DNA from: JALYTZ01 sp036559125
Lineage (GTDB): Bacteria > Vulcanimicrobiota > Vulcanimicrobiia > Vulcanimicrobiales > Vulcanimicrobiaceae
Assembly: GCA_036559125.1 (NCBI GenBank)
Contig: DATBTT010000051.1
Coordinates: forward strand, 3,937-67,936
Reading direction: 5' to 3'
Length of the DNA: 64,000 nt
The notes beneath the pieces were generated by a model that did not search any database, had not been told where the DNA came from, and was given only the letters and a program-made list of their open reading frames with translations. This document shows, piece by piece, positions 26,791 through 35,590 of this stretch. Every line of letters starts with the position of its first letter. Within the stretch, counting starts at the first letter, position 1. A program made the position numbers and the translations under genes.

Positions 26791-27360
26791 ATGCGACGAA
26801 TCGTAATCGGAATCAGCGGTGCCAGCGGTAGTCTCTACGGCTATATGGCGCTGCGCGCGTTGCGCGAGATCGGCGGGATCGAAACCCATCTGGTGTTAAG
26901 CGGGCAAGCCAAGCGAACGATCGAGCTGGAAATGGACGCGAGCGCCGCGGATTTCGAGGCGCTTGCGGATGTGGTATATTCCGACGACGACTTAGCCGCG
27001 TCGATCTCCAGCGGGTCCTTCCTTACCGACGGCATGCTCGTGATTCCGTGCTCGATGAAGAGCGCGGCCGCCATCGCGTATTCGATCAATTCGAATCTCT
27101 TGGTGCGCGCCGCCGACGTCTGCCTCAAAGAGCGCCGAAAGCTCGTCTTGGTCGTTCGGGAAACGCCGCTGCATCTCGGGCATCTGCGCACGTTGACGCA
27201 GCTAGCCGAGACCGGCGCCGTGTTGTTACCGCCCGTCCCGGCGATGTATGCCAAGCCTCGCAGCGTCGAAGACATCGTCGCGCACACCGTCGGCAAGGCG
27301 CTCGATCAGTTCGGCATCTCGAACGAATTATTCAATCGCTGGCATTCGCCGCCGCGATAA
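26791..27360 (+). CDS. ubiX: flavin prenyltransferase UbiX
   Basis: A 189-residue protein with the N-terminal R-I-V-I-G-I-S-G-A-S-G-S flavin motif, the IPCSMKS block and the V-V-R-E-T-P-L-H phosphate/prenyl site. It makes prenylated FMN for UbiD-type decarboxylases. No ubiD is in the window. ATG 26791 gives the usual N-terminus. Its 3' end overlaps the convergent NTP-transferase gene by 29 bases. Confidence 0.95.
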   Translation: MRRIVIGISGASGSLYGYMALRALREIGGIETHLVLSGQAKRTIELEMDASAADFEALADVVYSDDDLAASISSGSFLTDGMLVIPCSMKSAAAIAYSINSNLLVRAADVCLKERRKLVLVVRETPLHLGHLRTLTQLAETGAVLLPPVPAMYAKPRSVEDIVAHTVGKALDQFGISNELFNRWHSPPR

Positions 27361-28102
27361 GCTTTTCGGCGAGCGCGATGTCGCTGACGCGGTCGACGTT
27401 GACCGCCGTCTCCGCATAGGGGGAGACGACGGCGCGAACTGACGCACCCAGCAACTGCGATGCGCGTCGCTCGGCATCGGCGATGGTGAGCTGCCGCAGC
27501 GCAAATCGCAGCAAAACGTCCCAGCCGAAGAGCGAAGCGAGCTGCAACGGATTCTTGCGCGCATGTCCCAAACGTTCGATGAACGCCGCGAGCGCCGGAA
27601 AGATGCGCGGCTTGATGGTAACGAACCCACCGCCGCAGTACGTGCCGTCGTGCAGGCGCGCCCAGGTGTGCGGCACCTCCGGAAAACGTGCGAGGTGCGT
27701 GCGCTTCTCCAAACAGCCGTAAGTAAGGTCGGCGTTCGTCGCTGAGGCGCGCGCGATGAAATCCGCGATGGCCGCCGTGGTGAGAATCGGCAGGTCGGAC
27801 GTGCTGACGAGCACGCTCTGGTCGGGGGGCAGTCCGCGCAGACCGTTCTCCAGGCTCGCTCGAATCTTCGCGCCGTCGGCGCGGCATTCGTCGGCCGGCG
27901 CGAGCGCCGGGGCGGCGTGCGTTTGCGGTGGGGCGACTACGATGATGCGGCCAACGCTGGGCGTCGCTCGCAAAGCCTCGAGCGTTCGGGTGACCAGGGG
28001 CAAGCCGGCGATGTCGATGAAGGCTTTGTTCGCCGCACCCTCGGTATGCGCGGCGACGGCGTCGGGAGGGCCGCCCGCAAGCACGACCGTCGTTATTCTC
28101 AC
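27332..28102 (-). CDS. MobA-like nucleotidyltransferase (NTP_transf_3)
   Basis: A 256-residue protein. VVLAGGPPD and NKAFIDIAGLPLVTRTLEAL form the N-terminal nucleotide-binding part of MobA/GlmU-type NTP transferases; S-T-S-D-L-P is the metal-binding acidic motif. The substrate (molybdopterin, sugar phosphate or other) cannot be told. The GTG start overlaps the ispE stop (GTGA), so the two are coupled; no IspD signature was seen. Confidence 0.8.
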   Translation of the reverse strand: MRITTVVLAGGPPDAVAAHTEGAANKAFIDIAGLPLVTRTLEALRATPSVGRIIVVAPPQTHAAPALAPADECRADGAKIRASLENGLRGLPPDQSVLVSTSDLPILTTAAIADFIARASATNADLTYGCLEKRTHLARFPEVPHTWARLHDGTYCGGGFVTIKPRIFPALAAFIERLGHARKNPLQLASLFGWDVLLRFALRQLTIADAERRASQLLGASVRAVVSPYAETAVNVDRVSDIALAEKLIAAANASD

Positions 28103-29007
28103 GCCTCGCCTCGCCATGCGCCGGCACGCGCGAAGGCTGCGACGTAGACGGTATATTCCGGCGGCAGCGACAAACGTGCGACGAGGAGCTGCAGCGCTTG
28201 CGCGTCGCGAGCAAGCGCAAAAACGCACGAGCCCGAACCGGTGAGCAGCGGGTGCTCCGCCCCGGCGTCGCGCAACGCGGCCAGCGTGCGCGCTACCTCG
28301 GGGAACTGCGAGGCGATCGGGGACTCGAAGTCGTTGTGGAGCAAGTGCGCAACCTCGTCGAAGGCGCCGCGTTGGATGGCATCGACTGCCCGCAGCGTTA
28401 CCGAATCGTTTCGGGGGCGGCCGGCGCGCTCGGTTGCATCGAGCGTTGCGTAGGCTCGTGAGGTCGATACTGCGACCGGCGGTTTCACGATCGCCGCGTG
28501 CCAGGCCGGTAAGGCGCCGACGGCCGTCACCCGTTCGCCCGTGCCCTCGACAAGTGCGCCGCTCTCGACCAAGAAAAACGGCACGTCGCTGCCAAGCGAC
28601 CGCGCGATAGCGAGATAGTCGCGCTCGGGCAGAGGGCCGAACGCGCCCGATTGCGCCGCCAGTAAAACGGAAGCGGCGTCGCTCGAGCCGCCGCCCATAC
28701 CGGCCCCGGTTGGGATGCGCTTGTTCAGCCGGACCGAAAATCCACGCTCGGGCAGGTCCAGGGCCCGCAGCGCGTCTTCCACGAGGTTCCCGCTCGAGAG
28801 TGCCGGCTCGTCGCACGAAAAGGCGAGCGGACCGGGACGCCGCTCGACGATCAACTCGTCGGCAAGGTCGACCGGCACCATCAGACTTCGAATTGCGTGT
28901 AGGCCGTCGCCGCGGCGCCGCAGCACTTCGAGCGTCAAATTCAATTTTGCAGGCGCTTTGAATACCAAGCTACCGGTCATGTGGGTTGTGACGTGCTGCG
29001 CGGGCAT
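28099..29007 (-). CDS. ispE: 4-diphosphocytidyl-2-C-methyl-D-erythritol kinase
   Basis: About 302 residues. GHMP kinase motifs: APAKLNLTLEV at the N-terminus, P-T-G-A-G-M-G-G-G-S-S-D-A-A-S (ATP-binding), and the C-terminal LTGSGSCVFAL. Step four of the MEP isoprenoid pathway. I used ATG 29007, which has AGGG seven bases upstream; the ATG at 28980 gives a more typical N-terminus but has no ribosome site. Confidence 0.95.
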   Translation of the reverse strand: MPAQHVTTHMTGSLVFKAPAKLNLTLEVLRRRGDGLHAIRSLMVPVDLADELIVERRPGPLAFSCDEPALSSGNLVEDALRALDLPERGFSVRLNKRIPTGAGMGGGSSDAASVLLAAQSGAFGPLPERDYLAIARSLGSDVPFFLVESGALVEGTGERVTAVGALPAWHAAIVKPPVAVSTSRAYATLDATERAGRPRNDSVTLRAVDAIQRGAFDEVAHLLHNDFESPIASQFPEVARTLAALRDAGAEHPLLTGSGSCVFALARDAQALQLLVARLSLPPEYTVYVAAFARAGAWRGEA

Positions 29008-29066
29008 GCCGTTACCCTGTCGTACTTCCACAGGGGTAATCTAGTGAAGGGGGCGTAGACTCCACC

Positions 29067-31508
29067 ATGCGATCGAGTTATGACGCACAGCACAACGAAT
29101 TTTGCGCGTACGTCTTACCCGAGGGCGAGACGCCCTATGGACTGTTGCTCGGAAATTTCAAAACCTTCGCGCAGTCGACCGCCAAAGGCGGCATTCGCGG
29201 TCTGTGGGATGCCGATACCGATCAAATCATTTTCGGCACGCACCAAATCGCATATCGTTTGCGCGACGTCAAGCAAACGTATTTCCCGCATCAAATCACG
29301 CGCGAATTCACGTTTCTCCCGTACGCTCAGATTTCGGAGTTTACGTTGGAGGACCGCGTCCACGTCACCGAGGCGTTTTACGTTCCGCACGGACCCCGGC
29401 ACGATCGGACGGTGAGCTTCGTCGTCGACGTGACCCTGTACAATCCCGGGCGCGAAGCTGTGGAGGTCGCGGTCTTTCCGTGGGCGCTGCTCGTGGGTCA
29501 ACGCTTCTACGGAGAACCCGAGCACGAAGTGCGCGCCTGGGTCGACGGATCGTTCATTTGCTCGAAGAATCAACAGACCGGCGCCGAGCGATGGTGGGGA
29601 GCTTCGCGCGAGGCGCACGCCGGAATCGTCGGATTGCGCGAACAGGTCATGTTGCACAGCATGCGCACCGGGTCGCTGCGCCCGGAAGATCATCTCGACG
29701 AGGTGACGCCGGCGCTTGCCGAATGCGTGAGCCGGCGCATTTTCGGCGCGTTCGAATATCGCATCACCATCGCTCCGGGTGCGCGCGAAGCGCTGCGCCT
29801 GGGCGTCGTGTATCACAAGGACGGCCACGACCGCTCGCGACCGGTGCTCGAGCAATTGTTGCACGATCGCAAAGCATTGCACGAAACGCAGCGGTATTTC
29901 GCCGGGACGCTGGCCGACGCGCGCTTCATGACGCCCTCGCCGTCGATAAGCCGCGGCGTCGTTTGGGCGAAAGCTAACATGTTGCGGGTCATCAAGGAGT
30001 ATCCCAACGGATGGGGCTCGACGAATTCCCCGCCCTCGGATATTCTGGTTTCGCGCGATACTTCATGGTTCGTGCACGGGTTCGATTACTTCTTGCCGAA
30101 ATTCAGCCGCGATGCGATCGAAGTGTTCAATCGTTTCGTCGACGACAGCGGCGAGATGATCGAGTACGTTCGGGGCGTGACGGGCTTCAAGACGTCGTAC
30201 GACCTGAACATCAACGACGATACGCCATTGCACCTCATTGCGATGTTGCACCATTACAACGCGACGATGGACGACGATTGGGTGCGAGCGTGTTTTCCGC
30301 TTATCTGCAAGATTGCCGATTACATGCTGAGCCAAAAGGACGACAAGGGATTGCTGTTCTGCCGCGCGAGCGGCGTCGACATGTTCGGCATCAGTTCGTG
30401 GCGTAATATCATTCCGTATTACACGCTCGACGGCGCGGTAACGGAAATCAACGCCGAAGGTGTTTTCGCGCTCGAAGCTGCGGCGATGCTCGCGGCGGTG
30501 GTCGACGACCACGAGCGTTGGCAACAGTACACGCATGAGGCGCAAGCGCTGCGCGAAGCGATGATGCAGTACCTCTTCAACGAAGACACCGGCGGCTTCG
30601 TCATGAACTACGATCAAGACCAAAACTATCAAGACAACTTTACGGCCGACGAGATATTCCCGGTGCTCTTCAACGTTGCCGATGCCGAGCAACGCCGCGC
30701 GATTCTCCGGCGTTTGAGCGATGCGGATTTCGTCACTCCGGTGGGGCTGCGCACGGTGTCCACCGCCGATTCGTGGTATTTCCCGTCGCACGGCTTCGGA
30801 TTGCTTGGCGGCGTGTGGCCCGATCTCACGCTCTGGTTTCTGGTCGCGCTGGCGCGCAACGGTATGACGAACGAAGCCGTGCATTGGCTCGAGGCCATCT
30901 ACGACACGATGGAGGGCGGCAGCGCGCGAAACACGGTGCCCGGAGAGTTCGGCGAGTGGTTCGACGGCGGGTCGCTGACCAATCGCGGCATGTATCTGTC
31001 GCCGTGGACGGGCGCGAAATATCTGTGGGGTGTGGCCGAGACGGTCGGAGGGCTCGACGGCTACCGAACGAGCGGGCGTCCGCACTTGGTCCCACTTCGT
31101 CCGCGCGGATGGAATTGGGTCGCCGCGGCTCGCGTGCATTGGGGAGGCCGCCGCTGCACCTACGTGATCGATTTGGTTAAAAACGTCATTTACGCGGACA
31201 TGCAGGAGCTCTCGGCCGAAGAGCCGTTCGTGTGCATCCACGCGGGGCGCGACGTCAGCGAGGAAGTCACCACCTCGCCGGTCGAGGTGGGAGCGGTCGC
31301 ATTCGAGGACGACAATCGTGCCGTGCGCGTCTTCTTGTGCAACATGAACGACCAACCGCGTCACGTTTCCATCGAATTTCGGGGTCTGACGGCCCGCGCG
31401 CATCTGGCGCCGGGCGAGTTGCACGAACTGCAATTGGTCGGCAAGCCGGCCGATCGCCAAGCCCGTGCCGCCAGCCGCGACGTCGCTCCCCAGCTTCAGC
31501 ATGTATAA
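29067..31508 (+). CDS. putative (alpha/alpha)6-barrel glycoside hydrolase, glycogen-debranching-like
   Basis: An 813-residue protein. Residues about 1-290 form a beta-sandwich-like N-terminal region; about 300-690 look like a six-hairpin barrel, with repeated helix pairs and motifs SRDTSWFVHGFDYFLP, DGAVTEINAEGVFALEAA and GEFGEWFDGGSLTNRGMYLSPWTGAKYLW; the last 110 residues are beta-rich. This resembles amylo-alpha-1,6-glucosidase and related GH families. Acidic residues in these motifs are candidate catalysts, but I cannot assign the family or substrate. No signal peptide, so probably cytoplasmic. Confidence 0.65.
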   Translation: MRSSYDAQHNEFCAYVLPEGETPYGLLLGNFKTFAQSTAKGGIRGLWDADTDQIIFGTHQIAYRLRDVKQTYFPHQITREFTFLPYAQISEFTLEDRVHVTEAFYVPHGPRHDRTVSFVVDVTLYNPGREAVEVAVFPWALLVGQRFYGEPEHEVRAWVDGSFICSKNQQTGAERWWGASREAHAGIVGLREQVMLHSMRTGSLRPEDHLDEVTPALAECVSRRIFGAFEYRITIAPGAREALRLGVVYHKDGHDRSRPVLEQLLHDRKALHETQRYFAGTLADARFMTPSPSISRGVVWAKANMLRVIKEYPNGWGSTNSPPSDILVSRDTSWFVHGFDYFLPKFSRDAIEVFNRFVDDSGEMIEYVRGVTGFKTSYDLNINDDTPLHLIAMLHHYNATMDDDWVRACFPLICKIADYMLSQKDDKGLLFCRASGVDMFGISSWRNIIPYYTLDGAVTEINAEGVFALEAAAMLAAVVDDHERWQQYTHEAQALREAMMQYLFNEDTGGFVMNYDQDQNYQDNFTADEIFPVLFNVADAEQRRAILRRLSDADFVTPVGLRTVSTADSWYFPSHGFGLLGGVWPDLTLWFLVALARNGMTNEAVHWLEAIYDTMEGGSARNTVPGEFGEWFDGGSLTNRGMYLSPWTGAKYLWGVAETVGGLDGYRTSGRPHLVPLRPRGWNWVAAARVHWGGRRCTYVIDLVKNVIYADMQELSAEEPFVCIHAGRDVSEEVTTSPVEVGAVAFEDDNRAVRVFLCNMNDQPRHVSIEFRGLTARAHLAPGELHELQLVGKPADRQARAASRDVAPQLQHV

Positions 31509-31535
31509 GCGCGGCGCTCTTCAAATACCACCACC

Positions 31536-32048
31536 GTGTTAGACCCCTCAAAGCGCTTCGTCACGCTGGTCCTCGCCTTGGGCATTCTGGTCCTCATCGC
31601 GGCTATTGCCATCGGCGAGCGAACGGGCGACCGAGTCATCGGTCAGGTAACGGAGAAGCGCATAACGAGCATCGCGCCGGTAACGGTGACGCCGGCCCCG
31701 GAGCAGAGCAGCGGACCGTATAGCCCGAATTGGAAGCGGTCGCAAGTGCTCTCGGCCGCCGCGGACCCGCAATTCCCCGATCCCCGCATTCCACCGGTGC
31801 CCCTGCCGACGCTGCCTCCGCGACCTAAGGCGACTCCGGCTCCGAAGACGATTCTGGCTTCGCCGACGCCGACGCCCAACCCCAATTTGCCGATTTGGCG
31901 CCGCGCCCAACCGCTGCCCACTCCGATTTTGCCGGTCGGCAGCCCGTCGCCCGGAGCGTCGGGAGCTCCCGGTTCACCGGAACCCGGTACTCCCTCGCCG
32001 GAGCCGAAGAAATCGCCCGGCGCTTCTCCGGCCGGATCACACCCCTAG
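31536..32048 (+). CDS. membrane-anchored proline-rich protein
   Basis: A 170-residue protein from GTG 31536. One transmembrane segment (about 8-27) is followed by a tail very rich in Pro, Ser, Ala and Thr with TPTPNPN- and PSPEP-type runs, likely to span the periplasm or cell wall. No domain is recognised. Sits between the glycosidase-like gene and the pdxS promoter. Confidence 0.6.
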   Translation: MLDPSKRFVTLVLALGILVLIAAIAIGERTGDRVIGQVTEKRITSIAPVTVTPAPEQSSGPYSPNWKRSQVLSAAADPQFPDPRIPPVPLPTLPPRPKATPAPKTILASPTPTPNPNLPIWRRAQPLPTPILPVGSPSPGASGAPGSPEPGTPSPEPKKSPGASPAGSHP

Positions 32049-32077
32049 GGTCACTAGCCGCGTTCCCAATGTCACCA

Positions 32078-32107
32078 TTGGAACGTGCAGAACGGTTCGA
32101 GTAGAAT
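32078..32107 (+). promoter_or_regulatory. predicted pdxS promoter
   Basis: TTGGAA (-35, 32078-32083), an 18-base spacer and TAGAAT (-10, 32102-32107), about 35 bases before the pdxS GTG. Close to a sigma-70 consensus; no operator is evident. Confidence 0.55.
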
Positions 32108-32141
32108 AGGAACAAAGAGTCCAATTCTAGGAGAAACAACC

Positions 32142-33035
32142 GTGGCTGAAACCGGAACCGTCACCGTCAAGCGCGGCCTCGCGCAAATGCTCAAGGGCGG
32201 CGTGATTATGGACGTCGTCACGCCCGAACAAGCCGTCGTTGCCCAGGAGGCCGGCGCCGTCGCAGTTATGGCGCTCGAGCGCATTCCCGCGGACATACGC
32301 GCGATGGGCGGCGTGGCGCGCATGAGCAACCTCGAACTCGTTCAGTCCATCATGGACGCGGTCACGATCCCGGTTATGGCCAAGGTTCGCATCGGGCATT
32401 TCGCCGAAGCGCAGGCGTTGCAGGCGCTGGGCGTCGACTTTATCGACGAATCCGAAGTGTTGACGCCGGCCGACGACAAGTATCATTGCGACAAACACGG
32501 CTACACGACTCCGTTCGTCTGCGGCGCGCGCGATCTCGGTGAAGCGCTACGGCGCATCGCCGAAGGCGCAGCGATGATTCGGAGCAAGGGCGAAGCCGGG
32601 AGCGGCAACATCGTCGAGGCCGTTCGCCATATCCGCGCGATTCGCGATACGATCAACGAATTGAGCGTCGCGCCCAAAGAAGAACTGGTCGCCCGCGCCC
32701 GCGATTTAGGCGCTCCGCTCGAACTCGTGCAGGACGTCGCGAAGAATGGGAAGTTGCCCGTCGTGTTATTTTGCGCCGGTGGCGTTTCGACGCCCGCCGA
32801 TGCCGCACTGATGATGCAGCTCGGCGCCGAAGGCATCTTCGTGGGCAGCGGAATCTTTAAGTCGAACAACCCGAAGGGGTTCGCGAAGGCGATCGTCGAC
32901 GCGACCACGCATTTCGCGGACCCGCAGGTCATCGTGTCGGCGAGTAAGTCGCTCGGCAAAGACTCGCAGGCGATGGAAGGCATCGACTTGCGCAAGCTGC
33001 CCGAATCCGAATTACTCGCGCCCCGCGGAAACTAA
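32142..33035 (+). CDS. pdxS: pyridoxal 5'-phosphate synthase, PdxS subunit
   Basis: A 297-residue TIM-barrel synthase. GTG 32142 with AGGAG upstream places Asp24, Lys81 (VMAKVRIGH) and Lys149 (RSKGE) exactly at the catalytic positions of the Bacillus enzyme. It condenses ribose 5-phosphate, glyceraldehyde 3-phosphate and ammonia from PdxT into PLP, the cofactor of many enzymes in this window. One base separates it from pdxT. Confidence 0.98.
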   Translation: MAETGTVTVKRGLAQMLKGGVIMDVVTPEQAVVAQEAGAVAVMALERIPADIRAMGGVARMSNLELVQSIMDAVTIPVMAKVRIGHFAEAQALQALGVDFIDESEVLTPADDKYHCDKHGYTTPFVCGARDLGEALRRIAEGAAMIRSKGEAGSGNIVEAVRHIRAIRDTINELSVAPKEELVARARDLGAPLELVQDVAKNGKLPVVLFCAGGVSTPADAALMMQLGAEGIFVGSGIFKSNNPKGFAKAIVDATTHFADPQVIVSASKSLGKDSQAMEGIDLRKLPESELLAPRGN

Positions 33036-33036
33036 A

Positions 33037-33654
33037 ATGGCGGGCGTGACGGTCGGCGTTCTTGCGTTGCAGGGTGACGTCGTCGAACACGTGGCGGCGT
33101 TGCATGCCATCGAGGCCCGTGCCATTGCCGTCAAAACGCTAGCGGATCTCGAGAGCGTGGACGGACTCATCGTGCCGGGGGGCGAGTCGACGACGGTCAT
33201 GAAGCTTCTCGACCGATTCCAACTGGGCGAACCGATCCGCCGGAGAGTGCTTGGCGGCATGCCGTTATGGGGCACGTGCATGGGCTTGATCGTAATCGCG
33301 CGCGACGTCGCCGGTCTCGCTCAGCCGACGCTCGACTTGCTCGACGTGTCGGTACGGCGAAACGCATTCGGCCGTCAAAACGATTCGGCCGAAATTGAGC
33401 TCGACATTCCGGTCCTAGGAGAACGGCCTTTCCCGGCGATTTTCATTCGCGCGCCGTGGATCGAGCGGGCGGGAGAGGGCGTCGAGCTGCTGGCGATGCG
33501 CGACGGGCACGGCGTGATGGTGCGCCGGGGCAACGTGCTGGGCACGTCGTTCCATCCTGAATTGACGGCCGACTCGCGCGCGCACGCGTACTTCCTCGAT
33601 ATGGTCCTGGCCGCGCAACGCGCCTCGCCAGGGAAGGAGCGCGGCGTCGCGTAA
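33037..33654 (+). CDS. pdxT: pyridoxal 5'-phosphate synthase glutaminase subunit PdxT
   Basis: A 205-residue class I glutamine amidotransferase. GGESTT, the nucleophile Cys81 in W-G-T-C-M-G, and the His-x-Glu of S-F-H-P-E-L complete the catalytic triad. It feeds ammonia to PdxS. A terminator-like hairpin follows. Confidence 0.97.
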   Translation: MAGVTVGVLALQGDVVEHVAALHAIEARAIAVKTLADLESVDGLIVPGGESTTVMKLLDRFQLGEPIRRRVLGGMPLWGTCMGLIVIARDVAGLAQPTLDLLDVSVRRNAFGRQNDSAEIELDIPVLGERPFPAIFIRAPWIERAGEGVELLAMRDGHGVMVRRGNVLGTSFHPELTADSRAHAYFLDMVLAAQRASPGKERGVA

Positions 33655-33736
33655 GTCCCCTCTGACCATGAGTTCGCAAGCTCGGGACGCGATGGCACTG
33701 CCCAGACCCGCCGCGCACGGTTGCCCAGCCGGTGCG

Positions 33737-33771
33737 GAAGCGAGGCCTACGAGCCTCGCTTCTTGCGTTTT
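33737..33771 (+). terminator. rho-independent terminator after pdxT
   Basis: A perfect 10-bp stem (arms 33737-33746 and 33753-33762), a six-base loop and a T-rich run ending in four Ts. A weaker hairpin precedes it at about 33713-33735. This separates pdxST from the HNH gene. Confidence 0.75.
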
Positions 33772-33795
33772 CGACTGCATCGCAGAGGGCCGGGC

Positions 33796-34323
33796 ATGAG
33801 CGAAGTTCTCGTGTTGAACTTCACGTACGAGGCGCTCAACATTACGAGCTTCCAGCGCGCGGTGCGTCTTCTCTTTGCGGGCAAGGCGGAGTTGGTTCAC
33901 GGGCGCGACCGGACGATCTGCTCGACGACGTTTCAAATGCGCATGCCTTCGATCATTCGCATGCTGTACTATATCAAGCGTCCGATGCAGAAGGTCGCAT
34001 TGACCAAGAAGAATATCCTGATCCGCGACGACCACATGTGCCAGTACTGCGGGCTGCGCGGCGACAAGCTCATGACCGTCGACCACATCGTCCCCAAGAG
34101 TAAGGGTGGTCCGTCGACCTGGGAAAACTTAGTCTGCGCCTGCATGCGTTGCAATAACCGCAAGAATAATCGTACGCCCGAAGACGCGAACTTGAAGTTG
34201 CGCCGGAAACCTCGTCAACCCAAGTACATTCCGTGGATTCAGATCAAGCGCAACACGCTCCCCGACGAATGGTGCAAGTTCTTGTTCCTCTACAACGTCT
34301 CGATTGAGGAACGGGTCGAATAG
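33796..34323 (+). CDS. HNH endonuclease-domain protein
   Basis: A 175-residue protein. The zinc pairs are Cys82/Cys85 (CQYCG) and Cys116/Cys119 (CMRC); V-D-H97-I-V-P with Asn111 and Asn120 gives the HNH core. Residues 1-60 form a conserved leader (VLVLNFTYEALNI) found in a widespread bacterial HNH family of unknown role. No toxin, restriction or phage partner is adjacent; the role is unknown. Confidence 0.85.
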   Translation: MSEVLVLNFTYEALNITSFQRAVRLLFAGKAELVHGRDRTICSTTFQMRMPSIIRMLYYIKRPMQKVALTKKNILIRDDHMCQYCGLRGDKLMTVDHIVPKSKGGPSTWENLVCACMRCNNRKNNRTPEDANLKLRRKPRQPKYIPWIQIKRNTLPDEWCKFLFLYNVSIEERVE

Positions 34324-34372
34324 CGAGACGGTACACTAGGGGCGCGTCGCCGGTTGGCCAATCACGGCGGTA

Positions 34373-35590
34373 GTGAGCTCGACGCAACCAAGCCGCCTGT
34401 GGCTTCCCTTCACGCAGATGCAGGCCTTCGACCCCGCACGGCGCACGTTCGTGCGCGGCGAGGGTTGTTATCTTCACGACGCGCGCGGGCGGCGCGTGTT
34501 CGATGCAGTCAGTTCGATCTGGACTACGATCCACGGCCACGGTCATCCCGCGATCGTGGAAGCCATCGCCAAGCAATCCGCGCAACTCGATCATGCCACG
34601 TTGCTCGGCGCGACCAATCCCGTCGCCGAAGAGCTGGCCGCGCGCCTGAGCGCGCTTACGTTGATGGACTACGCATTCTTTTCCGGAGATGGCGCGAGTG
34701 CGATCGAAGCCGCGCTCAAGATGGCGCTGCAGTATTGGCAAAACGCCGGTCAGCCGAACCGCACCCATTTCGTGCGGCTGGTCGACGCGTACCACGGTGA
34801 TACGTCGGGCGCGATGAGCGTCTCCGATATCGCACTATTCAAATCGCGCTTCGGCGCGCTCACGTTCGAAGCCGTCGAATATGACGCCGCGGGCGACGTG
34901 TTGCAGCGCGCGGACGTCGCGGCGATCGTCGTCGAGCCGATCGTCCAAGCGGCCGCCGGCATGCGCATCGTGCCCGCAGCGACCTACGACCGGCTGCGCT
35001 CGATGGAGCCGTTGCTGATCGTCGACGAGATTGCGACCGGTTTCGGGCGAACGGGCGCGATGTTCGCGCACGAACATTTGGACTTGCATCCCGATATCGT
35101 GTGCGCCGGCAAAGGCTTGACCGGCGGGACGCTCGCGCTTTCGGCGACGCTCGTTCGCGAACGTATTTACGACGCGTTCCTCGGCGCACACGCCGAGATG
35201 AAACAGTTCTTTCACGGCCATTCGTTCGCGGGTAATCCGATCGCATGCGCGGCGGCTCTGGCAAATCTGAACGTATTCGAACGCGAAGGGACGCTCGAGC
35301 GCGCGCGAAGCCTTGCCGACGATCTTAGCGTGAGGCTCGACGTACTGCGCGTGCACCCGCTCGTGCGCGACGTCCGGCAAGCCGGGCTCATGATCGGCAT
35401 CGAATTGCGCGCCGAGGCGATCGGCGCGGGGGCGGCGTTGTCGCCGGCCTGGCGGATCGCAGACGGACTCTACGAGGCGGGACACTTCACGCGGCCCATC
35501 GGCGACGTGATACAACTCGTCCCGCCGCTTACGAGTTCGATCCACGACCTGCACGCGTTTGTGGACGCGCTGGAGGCGATACTCGCATGA
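34373..35590 (+). CDS. bioA: adenosylmethionine-8-amino-7-oxononanoate aminotransferase
   Basis: A 405-residue class III aminotransferase from GTG 34373. The PLP lysine is Lys247 in C-A-G-K-G-L-T-G-G; D-E-I-A-T-G-F-G-R-T-G and S-S-I-W-T-T-I-H-G-H are typical of BioA. It converts KAPA to DAPA using SAM as amino donor. First of bioA-F-D-B; its stop overlaps the bioF ATG (ATGA). Confidence 0.95.
   Translation: MSSTQPSRLWLPFTQMQAFDPARRTFVRGEGCYLHDARGRRVFDAVSSIWTTIHGHGHPAIVEAIAKQSAQLDHATLLGATNPVAEELAARLSALTLMDYAFFSGDGASAIEAALKMALQYWQNAGQPNRTHFVRLVDAYHGDTSGAMSVSDIALFKSRFGALTFEAVEYDAAGDVLQRADVAAIVVEPIVQAAAGMRIVPAATYDRLRSMEPLLIVDEIATGFGRTGAMFAHEHLDLHPDIVCAGKGLTGGTLALSATLVRERIYDAFLGAHAEMKQFFHGHSFAGNPIACAAALANLNVFEREGTLERARSLADDLSVRLDVLRVHPLVRDVRQAGLMIGIELRAEAIGAGAALSPAWRIADGLYEAGHFTRPIGDVIQLVPPLTSSIHDLHAFVDALEAILA

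Noticed and set aside
30063..31502. 479-residue antisense open frame inside the glycosidase-like gene
   Set aside because: It is a high-GC shadow of a well-supported protein on the other strand, with no recognisable domain or ribosome site.
33655..33736. Cobalamin riboswitch-like GGCACTGCCC stretch
   Set aside because: The other conserved elements of the aptamer are absent, and the downstream gene is an HNH protein.
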